Shown in pieces: positions 1 to 6,775 of a stretch of 64,000 bases of DNA. Source of the stretch: Alphaproteobacteria bacterium (GTDB lineage Bacteria > Pseudomonadota > Alphaproteobacteria > Micropepsales > Micropepsaceae); the NCBI GenBank assembly GCA_017983635.1, contig JAGOBA010000018.1:1-64000 (forward strand), written 5' to 3'. A program made the translations under genes and the position numbers. Position 1 is the first letter of the stretch. Every line of letters begins with the position of its first letter. The notes below the pieces were generated by a model. The model did no database searches and was not told the origin of the DNA. It saw only the letters and a list, made by a program, of their open reading frames with translations.

Positions 1-108
1 CCGCGCTCCATCGACACGGTCTGTGAAGCGATCGATCACATGCTCGACCGCTTCACGTCGGCCGAGTGTGCCAACTATTTCGTCAACTCAGGCTATGGTT
101 CCGCCTAA
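1..108 (+). CDS. IS630 family transposase, C-terminal fragment (runs off window)
   Basis: The last 35 codons of a transposase read in from the window edge and stop with TAA at 106-108. Residues such as FTSAECANYFVNSGYGSA match the conserved tail of IS630-type DDE transposases (F-x-P/S-x-E-C-x-N-Y-F-x-x-x-G-Y). The DDE catalytic core lies upstream of the window, so completeness cannot be judged. The tail overlaps the 3' end of the minus-strand lactonase gene. That overlap arose by insertion and is not an operon arrangement. Confidence 0.75.
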   Translation, partial: PRSIDTVCEAIDHMLDRFTSAECANYFVNSGYGSA

Positions 109-123
109 AGCGAATCCGCTCTA
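1..123 (+). mobile_element. IS630-type element, 3' end
   Basis: The window opens inside an insertion sequence. The transposase C-terminus ends at 108. It is followed by a terminal-repeat-like GCGAATCCGCTC (110-121) and a TA dinucleotide at 122-123, the usual target of IS630/Tc1-type elements. Beyond that point the sequence is the lactonase gene on the other strand, so 122-123 is the likely insertion junction. The other end lies outside the window, so the target duplication cannot be checked here. Confidence 0.7.
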
Positions 124-952
124 GGCCCGTGACGGCGAACGTGCCGCCGGCTTTCGGGTGTTGGGCGAGTTGTTCGGCGCTTAGGCCGATGCGCGCGGTC
201 GTCACGTAGAGCGTGTCGAGGTTGGCGCCGCCGAACGTGCAGCAGGTGACGTTCGGGGCGGGGATCGCGATCGTTTGAAGCTTCGTGCCGTCGGGGCTGT
301 AGCGGGTGATGCGGCCGGCGCCCCAGTGTGCGCCCCAGACGTTGTCCTCCGCGTCGACGCAAAGCCCGTCGGGCCAGCCGTCGGCTTCGGCGAGTTGTGC
401 GAAAACACGGCGCTGGCCGGGTTGGCCGCGCTCGAGGTCGAAGTCGTAGGCCCAGATCGTGCGCTGGGCACTGTCGACGAAGTACATGCGTTCGCCCTTC
501 GCGTTCCAGCGGATCGCGTTCGTGATCACGAAGCCGGCGTCGAAGCGCGTGACGGTGCGGTCGGGGTCGAGGCGGTAGAGATGGCCGGTCGGTGCCGTCT
601 CCTCGTCGTCCATCGTGCCCGCCCAGAATCTTCCGCGGGCGTCGCAGGCGCCGTCGTTGAAGCGGTTCGTGGGGAGGTTTGCTTCTGGGCTTGCGACGAT
701 CTCAACGCGGCCGTTCCAACTGACGAAGGCGAAGCCCGGCTTGAGCGCGGCGATGAGGCCGCCCCTCTCGCGCAAGGCGACGGCGCCCACGCGATGGTCC
801 AGGGCCATGCTCTGCGTTTTGCGGGTGCGTGCGTCGAGGCGCCAGATCGCAGGGGCTTTGATGTCGACCCAATAGAGTTCGCCGGCGCGCTCGTCCCAGA
901 CCGGGCCTTCGCCCAGCGTGCACTTCGTGTCGGCGATGCATTCGATCCTCAT
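83..952 (-). CDS. SMP-30/gluconolactonase family protein, xylonolactonase-like; C-terminus replaced by IS sequence
   Basis: A 289-residue member of the SMP-30/gluconolactonase/LRE beta-propeller family, which hydrolyses sugar lactones using one divalent metal. Visible signatures are LGEGPVWDE near the start (metal-ligand Glu), NRFNDGACDARGRFWAGTMD in the middle and DGLCVDAEDNVW further on. It resembles Caulobacter XylC in length and wording (APNVT..FGG..L.TLYVTTAR). The start at 952 overlaps the upstream dehydrogenase stop as ATGA, implying translational coupling. The last 12 residues (ERIRFRRNHSLS) are encoded by the IS630 terminus, so the native tail of roughly ten residues is lost. The blades look intact, so activity may survive. 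The exact substrate is inferred from the neighbour. Confidence 0.75.
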   Translation of the reverse strand: MRIECIADTKCTLGEGPVWDERAGELYWVDIKAPAIWRLDARTRKTQSMALDHRVGAVALRERGGLIAALKPGFAFVSWNGRVEIVASPEANLPTNRFNDGACDARGRFWAGTMDDEETAPTGHLYRLDPDRTVTRFDAGFVITNAIRWNAKGERMYFVDSAQRTIWAYDFDLERGQPGQRRVFAQLAEADGWPDGLCVDAEDNVWGAHWGAGRITRYSPDGTKLQTIAIPAPNVTCCTFGGANLDTLYVTTARIGLSAEQLAQHPKAGGTFAVTGLERIRFRRNHSLS

Positions 953-1698
953 GCCCAGCCGCCGTCGATGACGAAGCTTTGCGCGGTGACCATGCGGCTG
1001 TCGTCGGCGGCGAGCCAGAGCGCCATGCGCGCGATGTCGGGCGGATAGAGTTTTTCCTTCAGGCACTGCCTTGCCAGGAGGTCGGCTTCGCCTTCCGGGG
1101 TCAGCCAGAGTTCGATCTGGCGCTCGGTCATGATCCAACCGGGGACGAGGCAGTTGGCGCGGATGCCGTCCGGGCCGACGTCGCGGGCGAGGCCGCGCGT
1201 CAAACCTTCGATCGCCGCCTTGGCAGTGACATAGGCGGGCATGCCGCCGAGCGAGAGGCGCCAGCTGATCGAGCCCATGTTGATGAGCGAGCCGCGTTTG
1301 CGTTCGCGCATCGCGGGCAGCACGGCTTGGGCGGCGAAGAACTGATGGCGCAGGTTTGTCGCCATGCGGTCGTCCCAGTATTCGGGCGTGACTTCTTCGA
1401 TCACGTGGCGGTCGTCGCGGGCGGCGTTGTTGATGAGCGCGAGCGTCGGGCCATTGTCGCGTTCGAAGCGCGCGATCGCGGCGCGGAGGGCTTCGATATT
1501 GCGCAGGTCGCAGGCGACGAACGTTGCGCCGGTCTTTGTGGCGAGCGCCCTGCCCGCTTTCTCGTCGATGTCGACGAAGCCGACGCGCGCGCCTTGCTCG
1601 GCGAAGTGTTCGACGATCGAGGCGCCGATGCCGCTGGCACCGCCGGTGACGATGACGGCTTCGTTCTTGAGGCTGGGGTAGATCGCGAACTGGGTCAT
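949..1698 (-). CDS. SDR family NAD(P)-dependent oxidoreductase, xylose dehydrogenase (XylB)-like
   Basis: A 249-residue short-chain dehydrogenase. The Rossmann motif TGGASGIG is at residues 18-25, NNAARDD lies near 90, and a catalytic Ser (GSISW) is followed by Y-x-x-x-K in AYVTAKAA. The N-terminal AIYPSLK, the NLRH stretch, GSISW and the CLK segment all recall Caulobacter D-xylose 1-dehydrogenase XylB, and the downstream gene is XylC-like. Together they would oxidise an aldose to an aldonate via its lactone. The start ATG at 1698 overlaps the hutI stop by 4 bp. A longer upstream reading is possible but would overlap hutI deeply. The family is secure; the substrate is an inference. Confidence 0.8.
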   Translation of the reverse strand: MTQFAIYPSLKNEAVIVTGGASGIGASIVEHFAEQGARVGFVDIDEKAGRALATKTGATFVACDLRNIEALRAAIARFERDNGPTLALINNAARDDRHVIEEVTPEYWDDRMATNLRHQFFAAQAVLPAMRERKRGSLINMGSISWRLSLGGMPAYVTAKAAIEGLTRGLARDVGPDGIRANCLVPGWIMTERQIELWLTPEGEADLLARQCLKEKLYPPDIARMALWLAADDSRMVTAQSFVIDGGWA

Positions 1699-2939
1699 GA
1701 TGCTGTTTGATTGGCGGCGGCGAGGGCTGCGCTGCGGCCGATGGCGGAGGGGTTGAGGCTGCCGATCCAATAGCTGAGTTCGCAGGGATGATCGAGAGGC
1801 CAGACGGCGTAGTCGGCGGCTTTGCCGACTTCGAGCGTGCCGGTCTCCGTATCCAATCCGAGCGCGCGGGCGGCGTTGCGGGTGGTGCCGGCGAGTGCTT
1901 CCTCTGCCGTGAGGCCGAACAGCGTGCAGGCCATCTGCATCGTGGTGATCAGCGAGACGACCGGCGAAGTGCCCGGGTTGCAGTCGGTCGCGACGGCGAT
2001 GGGCACGCGGGCGCGGCGGAGTGCTTCGACCGGCGGCTTCTTCGTTTCGCGCAAGGTGAAGAATGCGCCCGGAAGCAGCACGGCGACCGTGCCCGCCTTT
2101 GCCATCGCGGCGATCCCGGTGTCGTTCGTGTGCTCCAGGTGATCGGCCGAAATCGCGCCGAACTTCGCCGCGAGGGCGGCGCCGTTCGTGTCGGAGAGTT
2201 GGTCGGCGTGGAGTTTGACCTTGAGCCCCGCGTGCTTGGCGGCGGCGAAGAAGTGTTCGGTCTCGCGCGGGGTGAAGGCAATGCCTTCGCAGAACGCGTC
2301 AACGGCGTCGGCGAGGCCTTCGTTCGCGATCGCTTGCAGGACGCCGCCGCTCATTTCGGCGACGTAGGCGGAGCGTTTGCCCGCGCCTTCGGGCGGGAGC
2401 GCGTGGAGGCCGAGATAGGTGGCGCTGATGCGGGCGTAGGATTCTTCGCCAAGGCGGCGCGCAACGCGGAGCAGACGCAGTTCGGTTTCGAGGTCGAGGC
2501 CGTAACCGGATTTGATCTCGACGGTGGTGACGCCTTCGCTCAAGAGCGCGTTGAAGCGCGGGCGGGCTTGGTCGAGCAGCGCTTCTTCGTCGGCGGCGCG
2601 GGTGGCGCGGACGGTGGACATGATGCCGCCACCGGCTTTGGCGATCGCCTCATAGCTGACCCCGTTGCGGCGTTGTTCGAATTCGGCGGCGCGATTACCG
2701 GCGAAGACGAGATGCGTGTGGCAGTCGATGAGGCCTGGGGTGATCCACTGGTTCTTCGCGTCGATCACGCGGGTGGCGAGCGCATCCGGCTGCCCCGGCA
2801 GATCGCGCATCGGACCTGCGAAGGCGATGCGCCCGCCTTTGTCGGCGAGTGCCGCGTTCTCAATCGCGCCGTACGCGCCCGCCCCCTCGCGCATCGTGGC
2901 GAGGCGGGCGTTGATCCAGAGGTGATCCCATTTCGTCAT
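1695..2939 (-). CDS. hutI: imidazolonepropionase HutI
   Basis: 414 residues, the normal size for HutI. It hydrolyses 4-imidazolone-5-propionate to N-formimino-L-glutamate, the third step of histidine breakdown. Amidohydrolase metal motifs are visible: the HTHLVFAGNRA segment near the N-terminus, the HADQLSD segment, the DHLEHTND stretch and ATDCNPGTSP near the C-terminus. It is transcribed divergently from hutF across a palindrome-rich 297-bp gap and heads a coupled run hutI-dehydrogenase-lactonase (two ATGA overlaps). Finding sugar-oxidation genes coupled to hutI is unusual. Confidence 0.95.
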   Translation of the reverse strand: MTKWDHLWINARLATMREGAGAYGAIENAALADKGGRIAFAGPMRDLPGQPDALATRVIDAKNQWITPGLIDCHTHLVFAGNRAAEFEQRRNGVSYEAIAKAGGGIMSTVRATRAADEEALLDQARPRFNALLSEGVTTVEIKSGYGLDLETELRLLRVARRLGEESYARISATYLGLHALPPEGAGKRSAYVAEMSGGVLQAIANEGLADAVDAFCEGIAFTPRETEHFFAAAKHAGLKVKLHADQLSDTNGAALAAKFGAISADHLEHTNDTGIAAMAKAGTVAVLLPGAFFTLRETKKPPVEALRRARVPIAVATDCNPGTSPVVSLITTMQMACTLFGLTAEEALAGTTRNAARALGLDTETGTLEVGKAADYAVWPLDHPCELSYWIGSLNPSAIGRSAALAAANQTAS

Positions 2940-2941
2940 CG

Positions 2942-3222
2942 CCCCATTGTGTCATGGTCCGCGAAAGCGGGCCACCCGTCCTTTCTTCTGGGATGTGGAG
3001 GCCCAAGGAAAACTACTCACACAATGACACAATGGAACAATGGGGTTGCGCCTCATTCGGGCGCGAAGCGCCCTGACGAGGGTGAAGGCGCGCCTCGCGG
3101 CGCGGTTGCTCCGCCATTGTTTCATTGTGTCATTGCGTGAGTCCTTCTTGCGGCGGCACCGCACGCACAATGTTTAAGGAAGTCGTGGGTGGCCCGCTTG
3201 CGCGGACCATGACACAGTGGGG
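2942..3222. repeat. nested inverted repeat filling the hutI-hutF divergent gap
   Basis: Outer arms of 36 nt (2942-2977 and 3187-3222) are reverse complements with two differences; the core read on one arm is GGTCCGCGAAAGCGGGCC. A second pair lies inside them: 3018-3042, with ACAATGACACAATGG, mirrors 3114-3139. A short hairpin (GGGCGCGAAGCGCCC) and a GGCGCGCCTCGCGGCGCG stretch occupy the centre. The whole 281 bp could fold into one long cruciform. It occupies most of the space where divergent hut promoters should be. Whether it is a mobile palindromic unit or regulatory cannot be told from one copy. Confidence 0.75.
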
Positions 3223-3236
3223 CGTGGAGGTTGCTG

Positions 3237-4589
3237 ATGACTCACTATCACGTTGAACATGCGCTGCTGCCGGACGGTGTGAAGTCGTCGGTTCGGATCG
3301 AGGTTGCCGATGGTTTGATTCGCTCGGTTGCGGTTGGGCCGGCGGCGGACGGAGACGTGGCGATATCGGGGCTCATGTTGCCGGGGATGGCGAACGTGCA
3401 CTCTCATGCGTTTCAGCGGGCGATGGCGGGTCTTGCCGAGTGGGATGCCGGGGGCAAGGATAATTTTTGGAGTTGGCGCGAGGCGATGTATCGCTTTGCG
3501 GAGCGGCTTGATCCGGACGCGCAGCTTGCGGTCGCGCGGTTCCTTTATGTCGAGATGCTGAAGGCCGGTTATACGTCGGTCGGCGAGTTTCACTATTTGC
3601 ACAATCAGCCTGGCGGCGCGGCTTATGCGCCGGCGACCGCGATGGCGGAGGCGATTGCGGCCGCGGCGCAGGAGAGCGGGATCGCGCTGACGTTGCTGCC
3701 GACGCTTTATGTGACCGGTGGTGTCGATGGGCGGGGGTTGAGCGAGCGGCAGAAGCGGTTCGGCAAGACGGTGGCTGAGTTGCTGGCACTGCGCGAGAGG
3801 ATGCGCGGCAAAGCCGGCGTGACGCAGCTTGGGCTGGCGCTGCATTCGCTGCGCGCCGTGCCGCCGGGGTTAATGCGCGAGGCGATTGCGGGGGTTGAGA
3901 AGGATGCACCTATTCACCTGCACACGGCCGAGCAGACTGGCGAGGTGGATGAAGCGATCGCGAGGTTCAAGACGCGGCCGATCGATTATCTGCTGACGCA
4001 GTTTCCGGTCGATCGACGTTGGTGCTTCGTGCACGCGACGCATATGAACACGCGCGAGACGCGCGCTCTCGCCGAAAGCGGCGCGGTGGCGGGGCTGTGC
4101 CCGACGACGGAGGCCAATCTTGGGGACGGGATATTCCGGCTGACGGAATTCTTGGCCGCCGGCGGGCGGATCGCGATCGGCGGCGACAGCCACATCGCCG
4201 TCGATCCGGCAGAGGAGCTAAAGGCGCTCGAGTATTCGCAGCGGTTATTGCACCGGCGGCGCAACGTCTCGGCCAGCACGCGCGAGCCGCACACAGCGGC
4301 CAGGCTCTGGGCGGAGGCCGCGTGCAACGGCGCGGAGGTGCTGGGGTTGAACGCCGGCGAGATCGCGGCGGGCCGGCGCGCCGACTTGGTGGTGGTGGAC
4401 ACGGGGCACGTGTCGCTCACCGGGCGCGATGGTGCGCAGGCGTTGGACAGCTACGTGTTCGTGACGGGGCGCCGCGCGGTCCGAGACGTGATGGTCGCGG
4501 GCGCGTGGATGGTGAAGGACCGCCACCACGCGGGCGAAGAAGCGGCAGCGGCCGGGTATCGGGAAGCGGTGCTGCGGATTCTGGGGTGA
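3237..4589 (+). CDS. hutF: formimidoylglutamate deiminase HutF
   Basis: A 450-residue amidohydrolase. It deiminates N-formimino-L-glutamate to N-formyl-L-glutamate plus ammonia, the fourth step in the two-enzyme HutF/HutG branch. Metal-site motifs are visible: VHSHAFQRAMAGL near residue 57, HLHTAEQ around 230, FVHATHM and GGDSHIA. I place the start at ATG 3237, six bases after GGAGG (3226-3230), rather than at the in-frame TTG at 3231, which would abut the Shine-Dalgarno sequence. It is divergent from hutI. A 33-nt-arm hairpin repeat follows ten bases after the stop and could also end transcription. Confidence 0.95.
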   Translation: MTHYHVEHALLPDGVKSSVRIEVADGLIRSVAVGPAADGDVAISGLMLPGMANVHSHAFQRAMAGLAEWDAGGKDNFWSWREAMYRFAERLDPDAQLAVARFLYVEMLKAGYTSVGEFHYLHNQPGGAAYAPATAMAEAIAAAAQESGIALTLLPTLYVTGGVDGRGLSERQKRFGKTVAELLALRERMRGKAGVTQLGLALHSLRAVPPGLMREAIAGVEKDAPIHLHTAEQTGEVDEAIARFKTRPIDYLLTQFPVDRRWCFVHATHMNTRETRALAESGAVAGLCPTTEANLGDGIFRLTEFLAAGGRIAIGGDSHIAVDPAEELKALEYSQRLLHRRRNVSASTREPHTAARLWAEAACNGAEVLGLNAGEIAAGRRADLVVVDTGHVSLTGRDGAQALDSYVFVTGRRAVRDVMVAGAWMVKDRHHAGEEAAAAGYREAVLRILG

Positions 4590-4598
4590 GGTTCTTCC

Positions 4599-4689
4599 TT
4601 CCTGGGACCGCGGGCATCCTTGCCCGCTCTTGTTCTCTTTCTGCGTTGAAAGAAGAAAGGGCGGGCAAGGATGCCTGCGGTCCCAGGAA
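4599..4689. repeat. family-A palindromic repeat, full copy (convergent hutF/VOC gap)
   Basis: Two 33-nt arms (4599-4631 and 4657-4689) are near-perfect reverse complements around a 25-nt loop. Each contains the signature TGGGACCGCGGGCATCC or its partner. The same unit occurs at 5476-5607, 8333-8420 and 41513-41613, with single arms at 5953-5983 and 50512-50541. Here it fills the gap between two convergent genes, where it could act as a bidirectional stem-loop. Confidence 0.9.
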
Positions 4690-4698
4690 GCAAGAACA

Positions 4699-5466
4699 CT
4701 ACGCAACGATTAGGGTCGGAACACCCAACGTATTGTTCCTCACCGTGAACACGCGCGTGCCGGGTTTGCGGCCGGTTCGGATTTCGCTGATGTCGAAGCC
4801 CTCTGCTTTCAGCCTTGCGTGTGCGGCTTCGGCGTTCGCGACGCGCCAGGAGAGGCCCCAGAGTTTGTCGGGGGCGTCGGAGGGTTCTTCCGCCAGATTG
4901 TGCACGACTTCGACGATGAGGTGGCCGGCGCGGAAGAACATCAGACGTGCGCCCCACTTCGGTTCCGTGCGGTCGAGACGCATGTCGAGGCCGAGCCTCG
5001 CGCCGTAGAGCGCGGCGGCGCGGTTCGGGTGCGTGGTGCGGATAACGAGGTGGTCGAGGCCGTTGATGGCGCCCTCGCCTGCGTTGCTTGGGCGTGACGG
5101 CGGGCTTGCATATTCGATGAGCGAGATCGGCACGCCGAACGTCGCGGCGACGTCGAGGTCGATGTGGCGGCCTTCGCGCAGGCCGGTTGCATCCGTCTCG
5201 GCGAAGGCGACCGGTGCGCCGGGTTTTAGCGCGCGGCGCTCGCAGACGCGGAGGGCTTGGTCGAGGTTCTCGACGCTAAAGGCGAGACCGGCGAGACCCT
5301 CGCTGCCGTCCTCGGCGAGCGCGAGGTCGAGCGATGTGTTGGCGAGGTGCACGGTGGCGCTCTCTTCGCCAACTGTTAGCGCGCCGCCGAGCAAGCGCTC
5401 CATCGCGGTGGCCGCCGTCGCGATGTCGGCGGTAGTGAGTTTGATGCTGTCGAGGGCGGTGATCAT
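4699..5466 (-). CDS. VOC (glyoxalase/dioxygenase fold) family protein
   Basis: 255 residues with two VOC halves. The first (about 3-110) begins ALDSIKLTTADI and the second (about 137-250) begins INGLDHLVIRT. LDH and LIVEVVHN in the second half offer a plausible His and Glu for metal binding, while the first half has drifted from the metal-site pattern. Family members include glyoxalases, extradiol dioxygenases and 4-hydroxyphenylpyruvate dioxygenase-like proteins, and the sequence alone does not choose among them. It faces hutF tail to tail and sits between hut genes on the hutUHG strand. A hut-related role is possible but unsupported. There is a family-A palindrome on either side. Confidence 0.75.
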   Translation of the reverse strand: MITALDSIKLTTADIATAATAMERLLGGALTVGEESATVHLANTSLDLALAEDGSEGLAGLAFSVENLDQALRVCERRALKPGAPVAFAETDATGLREGRHIDLDVAATFGVPISLIEYASPPSRPSNAGEGAINGLDHLVIRTTHPNRAAALYGARLGLDMRLDRTEPKWGARLMFFRAGHLIVEVVHNLAEEPSDAPDKLWGLSWRVANAEAAHARLKAEGFDISEIRTGRKPGTRVFTVRNNTLGVPTLIVA

Positions 5467-5475
5467 GCGCTTCTT

Positions 5476-5607
5476 GTCTGGGACCGCAGGCGTCCCGCCC
5501 GCTCTTTACAACATCTCTCGCGTTGGTGCCTTGGAGATTTTTGGAAGGGCGGGCGGGACCCACCTTCGCCCAAGGCTTCGGTGGGCGCCGCGCCCGCGGT
5601 CCCAGAC
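5476..5607. repeat. family-A palindromic repeat, right arm interrupted by a second palindrome
   Basis: The left arm 5476-5506 is typical of family A. The matching right arm starts at about 5546 (GGGCGGGCGGGAC) but is broken at 5559. It resumes at about 5592 with GCCCGCGGTCCCAGAC. The roughly 32-bp interruption holds CCACCTTCGCCC and GGCTTCGGTGGGC, itself an inverted repeat. This looks like one REP-type unit inserted into another. Confidence 0.75.
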
Positions 5608-5652
5608 TGCGCTCAGGCGCGACAAGATTTCCATTGCGTTCGCATCTCGTTT

Positions 5653-5667
5653 GTTCTATTTTTGTTC
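5653..5667. promoter_or_regulatory. candidate LexA (SOS) box GTTC-N7-GTTC
   Basis: GTTC at 5653-5656 and GTTC at 5664-5667 are separated by seven T/A-rich bases. This fits the direct-repeat LexA operator known from alphaproteobacteria (GTTCN7GTTC, reverse GAACN7GAAC). No SOS-type gene starts nearby. The next minus-strand start is the VOC gene at 5466, about 190 bp away beyond a repeat. A short minus-strand reading frame begins about 25 bp away (MEILSRLSAVWDR) and runs into the repeat. The site may be an orphan left after gene loss, or chance. Confidence 0.4.
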
Positions 5668-5822
5668 TTTCGATGATTGTGAGCGATTTCGTGCGCAGCC
5701 GAGCTGCGTGCGAACCGAGGCGAGTTCCGTCGATGCAAAATTTCACGCACACTTCTTTCAACCGTGTTGCTCAACTTGCGCAGGTTTGCGCCTTGATCCG
5801 TACACGGACTTTCTCTGACCCC

Positions 5823-5895
5823 GTTACAAGTTACGGCGATGTAGCGGCGAAGTTACGGCGTTTTTGGCTGAGAACAGCCCTTGTTACGCTGTTAC
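5823..5895. promoter_or_regulatory. cluster of GTTAC boxes, including an 11-bp direct repeat with 22-bp period
   Basis: GTTAC occurs at 5823, 5830, 5852, 5883 and 5891. Two of these lie in an exact 11-bp direct repeat (AAGTTACGGCG at 5828-5838 and 5850-5860) spaced by 22 bp, two helical turns. The cluster sits in the 520-bp gap between hutG and the VOC gene and looks like an array of protein-binding sites, but no factor can be named. Confidence 0.4.
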
Positions 5896-5952
5896 GGTAT
5901 GAATGATGCTGAATTCAGGCACTTGGCGCCGAATCCGCTTCACGGCCGCAAC

Positions 5953-5983
5953 AAGGGCGGGCGGGACGCCCGCGGTCCCAGAC
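5953..5983. repeat. family-A palindromic repeat, single arm
   Basis: One right-hand arm only (GGGCGGGCGGGACGCCCG within it), ending three bases before the hutG stop. It could pair with the left arm at 5476, about 450 bp away, but is more likely a decayed or half unit. Confidence 0.8.
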
Positions 5984-5986
5984 TGC

Positions 5987-6775
5987 TCAGAGCGCTTCCA
6001 TCGCCGCTGCGATCATCGTGCGGATTGCTGTGGTCACTTTTGCGGCTCGGTCTTCGCGGTAGGTGAAGGGGGGGCCTTCGTCCATGTAGATGGCTTGGGC
6101 CATTTCGAGTTGGATGGCGTTGACGCCTTTCTTGCGGTCGCCGTAGTGCCTGGTGATGTAGCCGCCTTTGAAGCGGGCGTTGAGGACGGCGGTGAAGCCG
6201 GTCGACTGCGCCGCGGCCAAGGTCGCGTCGGCGATGTCCTTGTCGCAGGCTTTGTTGTCGAACGTGCCGAGGTTCAGGTCGGGCAAGCGGCCTTCGAACA
6301 GCGACGGCAAGACGCTTTCGATCGAGTGCGCGTCCCACACGATGACGCTGCCGTGGACCGCCTTCATGCGCGAGACCTCTTGCGCAAGGGCGTCGTGGTA
6401 GGGCTGCCAATAATTGCGGCGGGCGACGATCTCTTCCGCGGTCGGCGCGGCCCCGTCGCGGTAGAGCGGTTCGCCCTTGAACGTGTCCATAGGCACGAGG
6501 CCGGTTTTCTTTTGGCCCTTGTAGAGTTCCTGATCGTCGGGGGGGCGGTTCAGATCGACGACATAGCGCGAGTGCGTGGCCTCGATGCGGCTGGCGCCGA
6601 GCGCGTCCAAGAACGGATAGAGCTTCGGCACGTGCCAGTCCGTATCAGGGACAGTTTGGGCGAGCGGCGTCAGGCGCGCCGCGATCTCCGGCGGGATATA
6701 CGTGCCCGAGTGCGGAAAGCTGACGAGCAGCGGGGCGCCGCCCCTTGTCAGGCGAAAGGTCGGGGGTGCGCTCAT
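5987..6775 (-). CDS. hutG: N-formylglutamate deformylase HutG
   Basis: A 262-residue N-formylglutamate amidohydrolase. It splits N-formyl-L-glutamate to glutamate and formate, the last step of the HutF/HutG route. Signatures are [14 protein letters not shown] near residue 18, [12 protein letters not shown] around 45, [14 protein letters not shown] and, later, [14 protein letters not shown]. These supply the conserved His/Asp/Glu residues of the FGase family. The ATG at 6775 overlaps the hutH stop (ATGA), so hutG is translationally coupled to hutH and is the last hut gene of the hutU-hutH-hutG transcript. Confidence 0.95.
   Translation of the reverse strand: MSAPPTFRLTRGGAPLLVSFPHSGTYIPPEIAARLTPLAQTVPDTDWHVPKLYPFLDALGASRIEATHSRYVVDLNRPPDDQELYKGQKKTGLVPMDTFKGEPLYRDGAAPTAEEIVARRNYWQPYHDALAQEVSRMKAVHGSVIVWDAHSIESVLPSLFEGRLPDLNLGTFDNKACDKDIADATLAAAQSTGFTAVLNARFKGGYITRHYGDRKKGVNAIQLEMAQAIYMDEGPPFTYREDRAAKVTTAIRTMIAAAMEAL

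Noticed and set aside
1707-3140. 477-codon plus-strand open frame opposite hutI
   Set aside because: Shadow of hutI with no protein-like features and no ribosome site.
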